The translations under genes and the position numbers were made by a program. A model generated the notes under the pieces. It ran no database searches and was not told the origin of the DNA. It worked only from the letters and a program-made list of their open reading frames with translations. This document shows positions 62,093 through 64,000 of a stretch of DNA of 64,000 nt, one piece after another. The first letter of the stretch is position 1. The number at the start of each line of letters is the position of its first letter. The DNA comes from Cladorrhinum sp. PSN259 (taxonomy: Eukaryota; Ascomycota; Sordariomycetes; Sordariales; Podosporaceae), in assembly GCA_033725935.1 (NCBI GenBank), contig MU867122.1, positions 62,001-126,000 of the forward strand. The letters run 5' to 3'.

Positions 62093-63339
62093 TCACAACT
62101 CTAATGGAAGCTTGAAAAGCTTGATTGCATTCCCCCGCGCAACTGCCTCTTTTTGATCAGCTGGCAAGTCAACACCGTGCCACCAGTACTGAGCCTCTGC
62201 AATAGTGTCATAAGGGTAATCTAGGGACTCAGAGTCAGCGATGCAACCACAGCCTCAACATAATGTATGGCTGAGCTTACCAATGGAGAAGAGACACCTC
62301 TCAACACCAATCTGGTCAATACAGAACTTCAACCCCAAAGTGTTGAAGTCGCCCGACGTCGTGATGGAGATGTTATGCGTAAAGTAATACGAATAATCCT
62401 CTTTGCAAGGCCTGCTAGCCTTCTTGACGGGCTTATTGATCCAATGATCAGCCCGAATCAAGTTGAACGGAATTCTATTTCCACCAAAATTGTTTGAAAC
62501 AATCAGCAAACTAGAGCACCGCCTTCCCCGCAAGCGGACTGGGACTCGGGACGAATGGATAAAATAACTCACCCCTCACCCAAATGCCCCAATACCACCT
62601 TCAACCCAGGAAATCGATCAAATACCCCGCTCGAGCAGATCCCATAGACATGCATGCTTAAATCCAAGTGAAACTGCACGGCCGCCCCCAGAATCTGCTT
62701 TCTGTCTCCGTACTTGGTGCCGGGCTGCAGGTCCCTGTCTGGCGGGTACCGCGGGTGCAAGTAAACGGGGACGTCGAGTTCCTCCACCGTCTTCCAGAAC
62801 GGATCAAACTCGGCAGTGTCGTAGTACTTTTTGTTTTCGAGATCCCCGCCTTCGCTTACGTCCTGGTAGTCGTTGATGATGATTCCGAAGAAGCCCAGCT
62901 CCTTGACTGCGCGCGCCGCTTCGGCTGCCGCGTCCTCGGCGTTGTGCATGGATACCGAGGCCAGCCCGCCGAACCGGGCCGGGTTGAGAGATACCTGCGC
63001 CGCAAGCCAGTCATTGGCTTCCTTGGCGATTTTCAGGGCCTTGGCTGCGTCTGGTTCTCCCTGGGGACCTGGGGAGGTGAGAGAGAGGAGCATGTATTCA
63101 ACACCGTGGGCATCCATTTGCGTTAGACGGTGGGTGTGGATGTCTTGGAGGGCTTGTGTGAGTTGGCCATGTTTGCTTTGTGTTGGCGAGGCAGGGGGCG
63201 ATGGTCCGGATGATGAAGAGGCCTGGCTAGGATTGAAGAGAGCGGCAGAATTGGATATCCAGGACAGGCCCGCTGGGTCAAGGACGGCTTCCTCAATGGC
63301 GATGGTGCCACGGGGGGCTTTGTGAACGGTGGATGACAT
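62093..63339 (-). CDS. 2,3-Dihydroxybenzoate / gamma-resorcylate decarboxylase-like amidohydrolase
   Basis: Exons 63339-62573, 62474-62281 and 62220-62093 join in frame to 362 residues. The TIM-barrel amidohydrolase_2 features appear in order. IAIEEAVLDP at about 13-22 carries the Glu metal ligand. YLHPRYPP at about 195 carries the His ligand. VVLGHLGEGIPF spans the first splice joint, and FSIDYPYD at about 320 spans the second and carries the metal Asp. WINKPVKKASRPCKEDYSYY then YFTHNISITTSG is diagnostic of the non-oxidative aromatic decarboxylase group. These enzymes remove CO2 from hydroxybenzoates, often reversibly. An extra Ser/Pro-rich insertion (about 38-58) lengthens the N terminus. 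It is cytosolic. The substrate is inferred at class level only. Confidence 0.92.
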
Positions 63340-64000
63340 GTTGGAGTTGTTATCAAGGAATGAAATGGGGCTGTGAAAGGCAGAGAGAGGAATCTGTCCA
63401 AGATATACTTACAAACAATGAGGGCATAATGCCTTGTTTAATAAGGGGGGAAAGAGAAGTTAATAACCAATTAGGGAATAGCGGCACTGCGCCGGGCAAT
63501 CGGCTGTTGCCAAGTCTGATGGTTCCGGGTGCGAGCGTGCGGTTAAGCTCCCCGTCAGGAGGGGGAAAGACACGGCAGATCCATCAGATGTGGAGTGGAT
63601 TTGAGTGGATTGGAGTGGATTGGGGTACAAATCCTCCGGTCAATTTTTGTTCCTTTTTTGCTCGTTTTGGAAAGAGCACGGAGAGCTGAAGATCAGTTCA
63701 TGCTTTCGGTTCCACACATGGTGCCTGCCTGAGTCAACTGCATGGTCTGATACTCGAGATCTAGAAGAGGAAGAAACTATCCACTGGAACATGTGGATCC
63801 TGTCAACAATGGTGCCATTTTTCATCCACTCTGTCATTGTCCTAAACGAGAAAATCCTCAAGAGGCTTACTCCAGTCGTTAATTCTTTCCTGCACCATTC
63901 CTCGGCACTCGTAATGTTGTCTGACAAAAACGTAACTCCTGTTCCCAAAAAAAATTAAAAATTCCCAAAAAAGCATTGCAGATGTGATTGGCCCATTCGA
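63340..64000. other. Right edge; no gene seen
   Basis: Promoter region of the decarboxylase-like gene, then a short direct repeat of GGAGTGGATT/GAGTGGATT near 63592-63621. ORFs at 63605-63958 have no domain support. Confidence 0.5.

Overview
The window reads as nuclear DNA of a filamentous ascomycete (Pezizomycotina, most likely Sordariomycetes). Genes carry short introns of about 50-130 bases with GTRNGT-type donors and CTRAY-like branch sites. tRNA introns sit one base 3' of the anticodon. The gene content is typically fungal: an AA11 chitin-active LPMO, a Pth11/rhodopsin-domain membrane protein, a cAMP-receptor-like GPCR, a GPI-anchored aspartic protease, a P450 and a DUF7932-like glycine-rich protein. 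I cannot fix the genus from sequence alone.

Layout. 1-11.5 kb: a decayed fragment at the left edge, the U1 snRNP gene LUC7, a protein with about 30 Glu-Glu-His repeats, an RGG-motif protein, and a five-exon gene assembled here that joins two zinc-finger modules, a DUF3716-like cysteine cluster and a cupin-like end. 11.5-21.5 kb: a deoxyribosyltransferase-like protein, a membrane protein with YPEV repeats, a GFA-family protein, a tRNA relic, an acidic-tailed hypothetical gene and an aspartic protease. 21.5-25 kb is gene-poor and holds a deleted and partly inverted copy of the acidic-tailed gene. 25-31.3 kb: AA11 LPMO, Pth11-like protein, intron-bearing tRNA-Glu and tRNA-His, a Gfo/Idh/MocA oxidoreductase and a three-exon secreted protein. 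31.3-36.7 kb is gene-poor, with a 105-bp hAT-type MITE and a T5orf172-domain gene. 36.7-44 kb: P450, GPCR, an SDR, and relics of an O-methyltransferase and a FAD-linked oxidase.

44.5-51.4 kb is the most striking block: a Ser/Thr kinase with a Gln-rich tail, a 1044-residue glycine-rich DUF7932-like protein convergent with it, and an unrecognised gene divergent from that protein. 51.4-53.3 kb holds a decayed NACHT-type (NLR) fragment. 53.3-64 kb: a cupin protein, a tandem pair of GPI-anchored secreted proteins, a Gal80-like protein, a secreted Cys-rich protein, a two-module EthD-like protein and a dihydroxybenzoate-decarboxylase-like amidohydrolase.

Most genes look independent, as is usual in these genomes. 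Possible functional groupings are the 44.5-51.4 kb trio, the 60.4-63.3 kb pair (possible aromatic catabolism), and secreted proteins scattered through the window. All splice models were built by reading donor and acceptor sites and checking that the joined exons keep frame. None has transcript support.
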